Shown here: positions 35,720 to 49,500 of the stretch, piece after piece
How the letters are laid out: each line of letters opens with the position of its first letter
How positions within the stretch are numbered: position 1 is the stretch's first letter
DNA from: Eustoma russellianum
Taxonomy: Eukaryota > Streptophyta > Magnoliopsida > Gentianales > Gentianaceae
NCBI GenBank assembly: GCA_036186865.1
Contig: AP025053.1
Location: 35,943,008-36,007,007, forward strand
Length of the DNA: 64,000 bases
Direction of reading: 5' to 3'
The notes under the pieces: generated by a model
What the model saw: the letters and a program-made list of their open reading frames with translations, nothing else
Told to the model about the DNA's origin: nothing
The model's database searches: none
Translations under genes and position numbers: made by a program

Positions 35720-37480
35720 AATTCATATTGAGGATAAATCTGCAAAAGCAGAAGTTAATACACCAGGAGGAGCATTCTCCCAACTACAGTAAAATGAGCA
35801 AGCTAAGGCAAGCCTAGAAGGCAAATGTGCTGGTTCATTGAAGTTCCTCCTAAGATATGTAAAAGAGCAACTCTGAAGATCCTGACTAAAGCTTCTAATA
35901 TCTTCACTTAAAAGGTCGCATAAGGAACGGTCCTCCTCAGTTGCATTCAGTCGCTTTCTCGAATTCGCAGAGTCAGATTCTATGACTATTTGCTGAAAAC
36001 ACAGCCTGTGGGCATCCTGTACCCCCAAGAGAATAGCTCTAAGCTCCGCCAGTTCCACTGACAAAGCATCCGCCGAATGAACGATATTTCCCCAGTGAAC
36101 CCTTGTCATAATACCTGCTGCACTGCCACTATTCACATGAGGCATCAACATTAACCTTTAAGAACCTGAGCACTGGTGGCATCCCTATATAAGAACACTT
36201 CCCTGTGCAGACTGGGGCGCTCAATCTTGAACACAGCTGCTGTTGGATATGGGGTGCGACGACTTTACTGAAATAAAGCCCAGATTTAGCAAGGTTGACT
36301 TTCTGACCGGAGAAAGACTCGTAAGAAAGTAACAGGCGTTCAATGGCAGCAACCTGGTGGGCAGATGCTTCTGCAAAAAGGATGCTGTCATCTGCGAAGA
36401 AGACATGCGTGAGGGAGGGGCCTCCATTACCAAAATATATTCCATGTAACTGCCCATCAGCCTCCGCTCGTCGAATCAAAGCTGAAAAGCCCTCCCCACA
36501 AATATTTAACGAAAAAGTAGAGGGGGGGGGGGGGGGCTCCTTGGCGAATTCCGCGAGAGGGAGTGAATGCTGTGCCGGGCTTACCGTTAATCAGAACTTG
36601 GTATGATACCGAACGGACACAGTGCATTACCCGGCGGAGAAAAGTTGAAGGGTACTGCATTCCCTACATCATAGATTCCAAAGAGTTCCATTCTACCCAG
36701 TCAAAAGCATTTGACATATCCAATTTGAGTGCAAGACGCTGGTTGCACCCGCGTGCCCTCATACTTAGACCAAGGAATGCTTCATATGCAGCAATGACAT
36801 AGTCTGTGATCAAACGTCCATGGATAAACGCACTCTGCGATTGATCGATCACCTCTCCAACTGCTTATTTCATTCGATTAACCGAAATCCTAGGGACCAC
36901 TTTGTATAACGAGTTGCAAAGGACGAAAATCTAACATTGATTCTGGGGAGGTTTACTTCGGCACAAGAACAATGAAGTATCCTTTAATTCCCTTACGCTC
37001 CGTCCCTCGTTCAGAAAACCAAGGACCATCTTTCTACGTACTGGACCAAATTTATCCCAAAGGCTCCGTAAGAAAATAGGTTTTCTTTCCATCCCGTCTG
37101 GTCCGGGAGATCTACGCCTGGCAATTGTTCAAGCGCAATAAGAATCTCGTTCTCCATACACATTCTGCCCAAAAGTTCAATTGTTGAAGCTGATAGAGAT
37201 TTGGTAGGCAGGTTATCTGCTTCAGCAATTCTTTCCATCTGATAAGTAAATAGGTCCTTGAAATATGCAGCGGCATGCGGAGAAATGGCTGTCTGTGCCA
37301 GCGTTGAACCCGTATCATCCTTTGATTTTGTGATCTTGTTCACGCAGACAGCTAACATGCCTCTTTTGACTCCAGTATTCCTCTCGCAAAGATCGTAAAT
37401 TCTCCAATTCGAGCATCACTTCATTCTCATTCGACCTCTTTTTCACCGTCAACGTTTCCGACAAGAGATCCCCTTATCCA
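35720..37480 (-). mobile_element. L1-type LINE, truncated, reverse transcriptase joined to RNase H
   Basis: Read on the minus strand from 37480 downward, the usual plant L1 ORF2 order appears in broken frames. A pre-RT segment (AAYFKDLFTY) is followed by RT blocks: QSAFIHGRLITD, ALKLDMSNAFDWVEW, RQGAPPPPLYFF and the catalytic HVFFADDSILFAEA. A plant RNase H domain follows (FLKVNVDASCE, then LAELRAILLGVQDA and IESDSAN). RT breaks off soon after the FADD block and runs almost directly into RNase H, so the thumb, zinc-knuckle and linker parts are missing. Frameshifts and stops, one at a G run (36521-36536), make it inactive. Confidence 0.88.
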
Positions 37481-38422
37481 TTACATGAGTACATGCTTTT
37501 ATTAAACTGGTTAAAATATATTGAAGAAAATACGCGACATGATTCTATTAAACTGGTTAAAAGATAAGACACTACTAAGATTACAAATGCTTTACACCTC
37601 TTTTCCGTGAAACAATTGATGTCGAAAGAGGGCAATGCAAAGCGTCTTTAAAGATAGAGCTAATTTACCTGACTTGGGTCCCTAACATATAGTCTAGGTG
37701 ACGGATACTTGTATATTTAATAGAGAATTTGGTAACAAGTTTTGCAACTAATGACTGATCTGCTCATCTGCATAGGTAAATGTAATTAAACAATGGAATG
37801 ATCAGTACACCCAAAAGGAGACATCCACCAACTCTTCAAACCAAACTCCCGAATTAAGAAAGGATTATCGCTGGCCAATTCGGGTCTGAGGACGGACATC
37901 GCGGAAGAATACACACACTCCTTAGGGGCTTGCTTCTTTTGAGTAAAAAAAACACTCAAACAGCAGATATGGAAAAGTGATCAGCTAAATCGATCATATA
38001 CTCGATGGAAGTTAAAAGACTGACAAACAATTCATAAGGAGATTCACAATAAAATGCTCTATCTCAAGGGCATAAATAGATAATAACTTTGCCTAGCGCA
38101 ATTTCTCCTCCCTCTCCACAGGTGATGTTTACTAATTTACAAAACCAAACTAGATTTACACAACAAGTATGTAAGCTTAGCACCAAAATTTTGAATCATA
38201 CATTTGCTATCAGGGTCCCATCAATCATTAAAAGCATCCGCCACAGTTCGAGCAGCATGCAAAACAATCACTTCAAATGGCAAAACTTTTGGTCTAAGGA
38301 GCAGTCTCCAAGCAATCTGACAGACTAAGGATGGCTGAGCACCAAGAAACGAACTGGAACAGCCACTTGGAATACTGACGATGAGCAGCAGAAACTGCAG
38401 ATTTTTTTTTACTGCAACTAAA
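37481..38422. other. Intergenic interval downstream of THO2
   Basis: No gene is recognised. The right part should be the THO2 3' UTR (transcription runs leftward), ending before the LINE. Confidence 0.6.
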
Positions 38423-41400
38423 TTACTTCCTGTGCCGCCTTTTTGCTTCAACTCTCAGCCTCTTTTCTTCATCCCATTCTCTATCGTACATCCTGAGCCA
38501 GCTAGTCAAGGAATTCGAGCACACATTCCGACCAGATAAACCGATGAGAAACAAGCATGAGTTTAATAAGAAAGAAAAGCATATCATCTTCAACATTTAT
38601 GACTACGATATGAAAACTGCATATGCACAGAGCGAAATTTCAAGGATACGGGTCTGGATCACGACGAACTGTGTTGCTACTGGCTTCTTTAGGATGAATT
38701 CTTAAAACAGGCTCCTCCAAGTACCCTGGTCGCGGAAGTGCACCCCCCTTGCGGTCTACCCTTTCTCTTCCGTCAAAGGATTGTGTTAAATTTATTGAGA
38801 GGGGCGGAGGTGGTGCTACTGGTGAATATTCACCAGCTTCTGCTGGGATATGATCTCTCTTGAGCTTCCGTCTTCTAGAAGCCGCGTTTGAGTCCAGATC
38901 CTCCTTCAGTATATTTGCTTTCTCTCTCTCCCTCTCCTCAACAACCTACATGAACCAGCCAGAATAAAGAAAAATGCAGACTCATAACCAAAGCAGTTTA
39001 GGGAGGGGAAGAAAAAAAAATTTAAGGTGCATACTACTACAACAACACTCGAGCCATTTTTTCCCCACTATGTAAGATCGGTTATATTGACCAATAATTT
39101 CTCTAGCATTTTATTTTTATTTTTATTTTTGGTTTCTGACTCGTAACATACCATACTTATGTTTCTCATAATACCTAATACATAATATGCGCCTTCAGAA
39201 TATGTCATTTTTCAAAACTAGCATATCATCTCTACTGTAATTCAGGCATAAGTACCAAAAATTCTCAGTTAAATCTTATATACTTTACATGACATCGGCT
39301 ATATGAATAAATTGTCTACATTATGTCCAATCTATGATTATATGCTCCATAATTGTCATATAAGTCATATGTTTCTTTATTGTCTCTCTTTATGTCATCT
39401 TTGATCTCCCTTTTGCTTATTTAACATGCATCTCATTCATTGTCCCGCACCGCCTAACAGGTGACACCTCTGCACATGTCCATATCATCTTAATCTTGAC
39501 TCCCTCATTTTCTCATCTATATAAGTCACCTTAACATTTTTCTTTATATGTTTATTTCTTATTTTATCTTTCTCTGAATGTCCATACATCCATCTTAACA
39601 TTCTCATTTCCGCCACTTGCATTCTTTATTCATGTTCATAATTAGCTGTCCAACATTCAGACCTGTATAACAGTGCGGATCTTACTGCCATCTTGTAAAA
39701 CTTCCTTTTAAGCTTTAAAAATACTTTTCTATCAGAAAGAAGATCTAACGAACTTCTCCATTTTAACTACCCTGCTTGTACCATGTGATTCACATCCTTA
39801 TCAAGTTCTCCATTTTTTTTGTAGTATAAAACCTAAATACCTAAAACTCATTCAAGTGAATCTCTTGGTCTCTCAATTTCACACAAGGTTCCAAAATCAT
39901 TCTATTACTGTTAAATTAAATTTCATATAATATGTCTACTTTCAACTCAATTTGTAGTCTTTTCCACGAGTCTCCTGCCAACATTCCAGCTTAGCATTCA
40001 CTCTTTCACTAGTCTCATCCATAACACAATGTCATCTGCAAATAACATGCTCCACGAAACTCTAACTTGAATATGTCAGGTGAGCTTAAGAATCCAAGAT
40101 TCAGTACAATGATTTCATTACTGACATAACAATTTGTAGAGCAATATCAGCATAGGCAAAATGAATACTCTGTAACATGCAGAAACACCGACTGTATGCT
40201 TCCGCTGATTTAGAAAGAGAACGCATTTCAAGTGGGATCCCGTCTAGAAGTATTATTTAGTGAATTCCCGACATTACTTAACTAACCAGCCATTAGAGTT
40301 ACAATGGGCCTTGACAAAACAAGCTCCTTTAGGGCCATGCAATAGCAATCAGCAAAAGGTAGGCGCTTTCAAAAATATTACGCTGAAAAATGATCATACA
40401 CAGGTAAATATGGTGCATAGTCAGGAAATACATGATAGTTGGACAGAGTGAATCAAATATCAAATTTAAGAATTTACACTCAATCATGACGTAGATACAA
40501 AATGAACAAACCATACTGAAAGGCAGATGATTTTATAAGTTACGAGAAGCCAGAAAATAGGCAAACAAGGCCAACCAAATAAATAGTACACAGCACAGAC
40601 TGCATTCATATATATTCCCACAATCCGTTTCGGACATGCAAAAAAGCTTACCTTGAAAAGGCAGCTAAAATTATAATCAACATCAAATTCAGAATATATG
40701 ATGAGGAAGATCTCAGACAAGTATAGACACAGGTGAAGTTGACTGCGTAACATCAAACTTCAAAAAGCAAAAATCAGTCAACATACCTTCACAGATAACA
40801 CATCTCGTTCCTCACGTTTTCTCTCTCGAAATTCATCTTCTCTTCTGCGCTTCACATCATCCTGATGTGTTAGGGCATTCTCTTCTGACCGTCTTTTTTC
40901 TCTCTCTTCATGCCTTGGAGAAAGTCTCTGGCCATGCCTGACAGTTCCAAATCGTCTCTCGCCATCGTCATCTCGTCTGCTTGCGTTTAATGATTGTGGG
41001 ACAACGTTAGGAGGCAATGGCGGAGGTGGAGGTAAGCTTTGTCCATGAAAGCGTTCTTCCGGATAAGATTTATCAGAAGATGTCTCGCCGTATCTTGATT
41101 TGCTTCTGTCATCCTTGTTTCTCTCTTCCTTGGCTAGCCTATCGAAGTTCCTGTCAGTAGCAGTTCTATCTTGGAGGATCCTGTCAACAGAACGTTCTCT
41201 CCCATACTTCTCAATTGGTCTATCTCTAATATCATCCCCACGTCCCTTGTCAATACGCTCAAGCCGTTCTCTATTATCCCTGTCATGTCTCTCACTGGCC
41301 TTGTCCTTTAATCTATCAGTGATAACCCTGCTTGAAATCTGTTCATCCATCCCTTGACTATCAGTTTCTGCCGGAAGAAGTTTCTCGGTACTACGAGTAT

Positions 41401-44400
41401 CACTTGACCTCTCCCTCTCAGAGGCTCTCAAATCAACACCATCCACATCCCTAAGATCACTTTCTGCTTTTCGCCGTTTATTCACCCTATCTGCTTCTTC
41501 AGCTGGGCTGGCTCTTTTGTGAGGCTTATCGCCAGATTTTGGTGCAGTACTGTCAACCCTTGGGGAATGCGCTGATCGAGAAGATTTTATTGTATCCGAT
41601 GCCTCAAAAAATTCATCTTTTCCAGTAGAAAGCTTCGAATCAGCTAATGTAGGATTTGCGACATCTGCATCAAATCCACCAATCAAGTCAGGTGTTTTCA
41701 TCGATTGATTCACTTTGTTTGAAGCAGAAACAATGTAACTATTGCCAGAAATAGTAGCGGAACCACTATGCTTGCCTTCTAATGAATCTGCAGACAAATC
41801 TCTATCACCAGAAGCGACAGGAATTCTGCCTACAGGTTTTACAGGCTTGCCATCATCCTTCGCTGAATCTGCCTTTGACTGTTTTGAGAGGGAGGTGGAA
41901 GCAGTAGATCGTCTGACAACAGACCTTCCCTGTGGATGGATGATCATAATGCACATACGAAGAATTAAAAAGAAGCTTCTCAAGCCCAAATGAATCAACA
42001 AGAGCAAAAATGATAGTTTTCCGGATGTAAATAGTAGTTGTGATAATATCTCACGCATTGCTGTCCAGATAAGGGATCCTTGATAAACCTAACTTCTCAG
42101 ATACACTTAAACATATTACAAGCAGATTTTTACTTTAACCTCATGCCCCCTCCCTCCTCTCGTGTGTGTGTGTGTGTGTGTGTGTTATCGCAACGCAGTG
42201 GGCTTTTGGCCTATAAAGGATGTTCTCCTTTACATATGTTGAGAAAATAAAGTTACAAATACAAGGCTATCGCAAGGAAGCACCCCTTCATGTAACCCGG
42301 GGGAGGAAGCCCCCCCTCATATCACATAACCTAGACATTATCCAAACTTTAATACTAAACTAAACGCAGAAAAAGTGATCAATTCACCATAACAAGTACA
42401 ACACTCTCCTATATTGACTACAAACGTGTGATGCAAATCCCCATAATTATTGTGTGATTATTATGTGTCATAGTGAATTACACGATGATGATAGTTGTGC
42501 TATACCTCAGATTCACCAAGCACCTTTGCGCCCTGTCTTGCAATGTCTTCTGAAGCTTTCGTAGTGAGATCTTCTGGTAGTCTTTGATTTTCAACTGACC
42601 TGACTGTACCTGAAAGTACATTAACGGATGGTGGTGAGAAAAGAAATCCAGGACCACAGATCATGACCGCCATTCATTGTGGTACCTGTATCAGATTTAC
42701 CCAAGGTACTTTCTGTCCTGCCAACAGCAGATCGTGTTCTTGGTTCTTTAACAGATTTACCATATTCTGATTGTGATGTTCCGGCTGCTCCATTTCTTCC
42801 TCCAGTAAGTTCACCTTGTGTACTACTTTGCCCCATTCCATTTTTGACAGAAACAGAATTTAAACCAGAAGCTTTTGGTACAGGTGCCGACACTTGTTTT
42901 ATTTCAAGAAAACCCATGCCAAATTCTTCATCAGTGACCCATGAGGGCTGCAAAAACAATTTTTAACTATAAATTTAGAAACTCTAAAACAAGAAAAAGG
43001 CTAGGGCTGTGTACACACAGCAGGCAGAACCAGGTCACAGAGCATGACTTCCAAAAAGGTAAAGGAACTTTGCAACACTACACAGAGAGGACAGCACCAA
43101 TTAGAACCCTCCATCAATGCTGCAATTTGAGACCCATATCATGAAACAACTTCAATTTGAAATATCAGGAACATTAACTGCAAGAGTTATTTTCTAGAAA
43201 TCTCCATAGGAGCACTACTTTGGAACACTCCTAAGGTATACTGAAAGTAAGTCTTCAAACCTCATCTCCTCTTTCTTATAGGTCCACCTTAAGAGTATTA
43301 CAGAGTAGTGTGCCCAATGGAGAATCTACTGTAACTCTCTAATTCACGTTTACCTTTCTCGCAGCCAAGGCTGCAGCAACACCAGTAGCTAGAACTTTCA
43401 GATCCTCTCTCTCATCACCTTTTATTTTAGCCACCTGAATAAATTAAGTCATATAGCCAAATAAGACAATTAAATAGATATTAAGGAACAACATGGAAGA
43501 AGACCTTACAGAATTCACAAAATACCCGCTTTTCAAGGTTAATGCCAGCCTTCCGAGTAGCAGGGAACACAGCAGCAATTTTCGTCAAAATTATGAGAGC
43601 ATTTCGAATTTCCATGTATTCCAATGATTCCAAACACTGAATTAGTAACCTCGTGATCCTTTGGCTCCATTTCCAGTGTATCTTCCAACACATCAAAATT
43701 AGCCATACTCAGCAAAAGACAAGGGAAAATTTCTCCTACTGTATTCAAGCAAATTCAGGTAAGACTGTTGAAGAAATTCATCCAAGAAAGAAACATATTA
43801 CTCTCAGATGACTATCTATAAGAACTCCACTCAAACAAAGTTCGGAGTAGGAACTTTCAAATTTAGAGCCTAAATCAGCAGAACATCACAAAAATTACAA
43901 CCGTCAAGATCTTATGCATGAGTTTAACACATGTAACACACAGGATGGTCAAATTGGAAATAATCAAATATGCGTCACGGTATAAACCCCCTCTCCCCTC
44001 TTATAAATAAAATGCATATAGTTTACCAAAGAAAAAGAAAACGATGATCCCTTACCCTGATAAATTGGCTATACGCTACACGCTGGCTGTTTGGATATCG
44101 ATAATAAACAGCAAAGCCAGGCATGTTTCCGCAATCGCGTTCGTATATTGATTCCTCGCTCTACAAGAAAACTACTGGTCATCTTCGCTAATTCATTGAA
44201 GGTAAAAACTTTGCAGTTCAAATCACATTATATTAAACTCATATAACAAGGAAAGCATTACAGACAAAAGACTCAGAAACCCCCAGAATATTAAATTAAG
44301 CAACAGAATTATCTACCTTCCAGTAGTAAGCAGTCTTTAGAGTCTCGTACAGAAACCTCCCAAGTCGACCCACTTCATACTCAGTACAACAGCAAATCAT

Positions 44401-44970
44401 TGGTTGTAGTGTTTTACATATGAGAACATCAATATGATTAACAGTGTTGAAAAATGGTGTTCCAAGAGAATGCAAGGTATGCACAAACATGGCACAGTAC
44501 ACGGCATCTGGCATGCTAAACGTACACCGGGGGAATATACACCGCTGGAGAAATTCCATGTTAATCTTTAGAGTATCTGGGCAAGAACTCAACCACGTAT
44601 CCTTTTCAAGAGAAAGCCGTCTTCGGACAGATGCAACATGCTCTTCATGCTTCTGAAGTTCGCTGGTTACTCGATCTAAAGATTCCTGGATTCTTTCTTT
44701 GTCTTTCTTCCTCTTTGTTATTGCAGAACTAGAATTATCAGAAACCTCTTCAAGAGCTTTCAAAGCAGCATGCTGCATTGAAATTTCAGACTCATAACGA
44801 CTTTTAGGGATGTAAAGATCATAAAGGGTAAGTCCCCAAAAGGTTGCATAGAGATCTGGTGACAAGCTATTCCAGGCTTTTGCTGGTAACATTGTTTTGA
44901 TCGTATTCAGAAAATCTGACCACCTGCAATGAATAGATTAGGAGCCAAAAATATAAACGATCTAAGATCG

Positions 44971-45022
<52 letters not shown>

Positions 45023-46441
45023 TGACAAACAGCGTGTGACGGGTGTAGCTTAAAAAGAATACAGGTATGGTTGAGAATATTACAGGAGGGGCTTGCGATC
45101 AGAATCAAAATCCAGAACCAACTGAGCAGGTGAATAAGTGGAGTCGGTCTCTTTGTCAGCCTTGATAGCCCTCACGGCATCACTGCAATCCAGGGGCCAG
45201 GATTTGTCCGGATTTTGTTGATGGCAGAATAGTCTCATCACAGGCCGATAAATTAAAAAAGCGACCTGATAATATAGAATAAGAGAAAAATTGTTTGAGC
45301 AAGTCAGATCGAGCTCATGCTTTCATCTTCTGTTTCAAAAGGACTTCTATACAGAAAAATAATGGAATATCAAACTTCAGCAACAGTGGAGTCAGAAACA
45401 CCTCAGGATCAAGATGATATAGGTGAACAAGTTCATCAAGACTGGGAATCAACTGAGCATAAGCAGATGTGGGGGTCACTGCACCAGAAAGAAATTCCAC
45501 ATACTGAAGAAGAGTCCCATGACACCTGTCAAACTGTTCACTGACCATCTTAATGTAGGGAACGTCAGCATTTATGAGAACTCTGCAAAGGAAAATCAAC
45601 ATACAACCAATGGCATGATCAACCGCAAGATATTCATTAAACTTGCAATAAAATCAACATTTATGCAACATATGTGCGTGTGTGATAGAGGGAAACATGG
45701 TATTGGTTCAAATTTGATTATTATTCATTCAATCAAGATCCAATAACACTATATTTTCCTCGAATTTTGGTCTCTGAAATACGTGAACTCGACAAGGCTG
45801 CAAGTTTAAACCACGTGCTGCTAAATTCACCCCCATTCAAATTGTCATAGTACTATATATTGCAGAAAGCAATGTTTGGGTGTGGTTTTGGGTTTCCACA
45901 ATGGTAAGAGGTAAGTGATAGACTGAAAATGTTCTTATGTAAAATATACAACAGGATTGGGTCCCAGTCATGTCATTTGACCACCAGACCAGTCAGAGCC
46001 ACATCCTATTCAGGGGTCAAACAAGTAACAAAAGAAAGTAAGCTTAGCAAAATTTATAACTTCTGTTGTAAATGAAAGAAGTAATTATTTGAAGTTGTAT
46101 GCGCCATGTTTCAGAGAGCACTAGCACATTTCTCTCAGAAGATGTCTACCACAGAGCATAATACACAGTAAATGGAGAAACAAACATGTTGAAGTGTCCA
46201 CAGCATTTATGTGAAGAGAACATAGTACGTCCAGTTACAACACAACTTACACAGATCGATGTTGAGCAATGAGTAACAACAGAGGAACCGCCAACTTTGG
46301 CTCTTCTTTTGGAAGCAAACTATCTCTTAACCTATTAGTAGACTTCATCAACGCCTGCAGCAATGTTTAAAAACCTATTTATTAAATTTGAGAGTAACCT
46401 TAAGAAGAAACAATGCAAACCAACTACAGAACCCACCCACC

Positions 46442-46515
<74 letters not shown>

Positions 46516-49500
46516 AGATACTCGATTTTGTAGGTGCCACATACTGTATGGTAACATTTACTGAGAAAAGGCAATATATCATGGTCCTACATCAAGTATT
46601 AAAATGGCGTGGTGGAAAAGAGCTACTTAAGCAAAAAGGCCTTCCATACTTCTAAAATTGCAAATAGTAGGTCTGGTTAAGAGGGCTAGGGAACAAGAAA
46701 AATGTGATCACCTCCAACATAGAAAATAAAATAATAAAGTTACTCAAACAGAGAATAATGTTAAGTATATCTGCAAATAATGCGCACATGAACAAAATCT
46801 TCCTAGGTTCTCTCTCTTTACATCATATACAGCTATTTTAAACCTCAATAGTGTTTAGTATATTGTATACCTTGTTATTTCGTGTTACTCCAAAAGAGGT
46901 AGCCTGATACCGAAGAGTGTCGCTGCCAGCCATTGCATCCAACTGTTCCTCAGTCATGTTCTCTGTATATTGAACATTAGCCATTTGATGTATCAGCTCC
47001 TGGTAACGACATCCATGAAATCCGTGTAAGCAACTATGTAATATGGGTGGAAATGCTAACAGAAAAACACCATCAAAGACATAGAACTAAATATAAAAAT
47101 CACCTGAAGAAGAACGAGCTCGATCCCATTTCCTTTCTTCAACTGATTTACAAGATACTGGAAAAGACCTTTGAGTTCCATTGAAGGATATTTTTTACAC
47201 CTATAAGCAGCAAGTTCACTTAAGTTTCCCTCTCAAAGGATAATCCAACACTTTTCAGAACAACCGCCAGCTATCTCATCGCCAAGGTTTAATTGAAAAA
47301 CAGCATGTCAAAAGGATGCTTCAACACAACAGCATACCAAGAGATCAGGCCAATTTCTTAACGCCAACAGAAACCCAGCCAAAACACATATATGCAACCC
47401 AAACATAAGAGCGTGTGAAAAATATATCACATCAGCAAATCAAGATTTCAATTCATAATGGTTTATTCGCACAAGTGATATCAGCATATGCCAATTGAGC
47501 TAGCAAAGACAGAATTTCAAAACATCCCAGGTGACATCAAATCAATTTTACTTGGAATAAGAGGTGAATAGTTCTATATCCGAGTATAATTTCCATCTAA
47601 ACTCAATATGTATACATGGCAGACCATCCAAAGAAAGATTTATGAACTACCTTCCAAATAACTATAACAATAATTTCAGCAAGAGGAATTTCAAAATCAA
47701 AAAGAAACTGAACAATTATCAGATTGGGATCTTTCAAACAAGGCAGCCCCAGCTTAAGAGAACGAGACGATCACATAATACATATTTGTCGAACACAGTT
47801 ACTTTAATGAGTTTTAGAATTGCAAGCATATATCTACATGTCACAATTTCCTTACAAACCCAAAACAACTATATTCTGAAACAGAGGGAAACATCAAACA
47901 ACTTAGAACACATCTGTGAGGACCTCCTTAAGTCGATCTACAACAACAACAACAACATTATCCCATTGCCTTAGAGGATCCCGCCTATGGCGAGGTATGG
48001 GGGGTCGGATGTATGCAACCATACACATGTGATAGGAAGAAAGGCGATGTCTTAGGGGGACTCCTAAAAGTGGTGTTGATGAGTTTTTAAGAATAAAGAA
48101 TATCAAATATTCAAAACCAGAGATAAGTGAGTTAAATGTCGTTTGCAAATATATATATATAGACACATACACACACACACCCCCTCAAAAAAACCAAGGA
48201 AAAAAAGCATGTAAAAATGATGATCACATGCAAAACAAAAGTTGCCATAATCAGAATTTCACACTGACATGAGAGGAGGGCTGCCTTAAGGGAAAGGTTG
48301 GTGGTTATGAGATAAGACTACTAGGTATTACACATTCGATAAAATACAAGTCATTAGAGTTACACCTCTGAAAAGTAAAGCCACTAGATGAAGTATCCGA
48401 TATGTTTGTCATACAAATTGGATGTTGAATCTGAGATCAAGCCCACAATCAGCCCAAACCAAAAGAGGCTCGGACGGGTTGATAGATGCACAGATCCAGA
48501 ACTATAACCCGCACTACACCACAGAATTTCCAAGTGCAACAACTTCATATCGTTTTAACCAGTTCCAATACCAGAATGACCTTTCATACAATATGAAGTA
48601 AGGCCAGCATCACACAGAGTGTCAAACTTACTACCTAAGTACAAATAACCAGATATTCATGCCTCCAATAGAATTCATCTCAAAACAGCAAACTTGAGAA
48701 GAAATAGCAACTTCAGCTTCCAGGATGAAAACCAAGAAAGATCTGCCCCAACATTCAGCACCAACTATAGAAAATTCACCCTCAGCACACATCAAAGCTC
48801 TAGACCAGAGATGCTAAGCAGATCTGGAAATTAAGCACATGGGTCATCTTTCAAAAACAAGCTGCAGAACAGCACTCCTACAAACAAACGCCAACTGGGA
48901 ATACCAAAGGAACTTGATGCACCTCTGCAGATTACAACTACCCGATAAATGCTTTCTTCCTCCTCCATGCCACAACCAACTTTTCAACATAGACAAGATC
49001 CTGGCCCAGGGAAATTCAGAAACAACCGGGATGTAATCAAGAGGTCAACTAAGGTTCTGATATCCCAGCAACAATATGGTGTCTATTTTCAGGGAAAGGA
49101 AACAAGCAAATTTTGGACAGCACCGCATCTGGGGAGTAAATGATGTATTTACTATCCGGACACACTGCGCACGTGTATACTCCATCATGAAGCCAAGCTC
49201 GATAGCAGATCAACCTTCCATCATGAAGCTAAATTCAATAGCAGAATCCACGGATCCATGAAGGTCAATACCTAAGGGTAACCCAGCAAATAGTGTCACC
49301 AATGTAACAGAAAGGTTGTTAGAAGGTGTGGTTATCTTTACTTCTATAACAGAACAAGCAACATCAAGGTATCATTAATCTGACCAGGTGAAGTGATTCC
49401 AAACAGATGAAATATACCGCCTCCAAAGTACCACATACGCATTCAAAGGAAATTAGATGATAGAACTGGTAGATTGTACAGAAAAATCTTTACGAGATAT

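Noticed and set aside
45317..45746. Plus-strand frames over 45.3-45.7 kb
   Set aside because: They are antisense to a well-supported THO2 exon (45582-45402).
46335..46655. Ser-Leu and Arg-Glu repeat frames
   Set aside because: They are translations of the (GA)n microsatellite in a THO2 intron.
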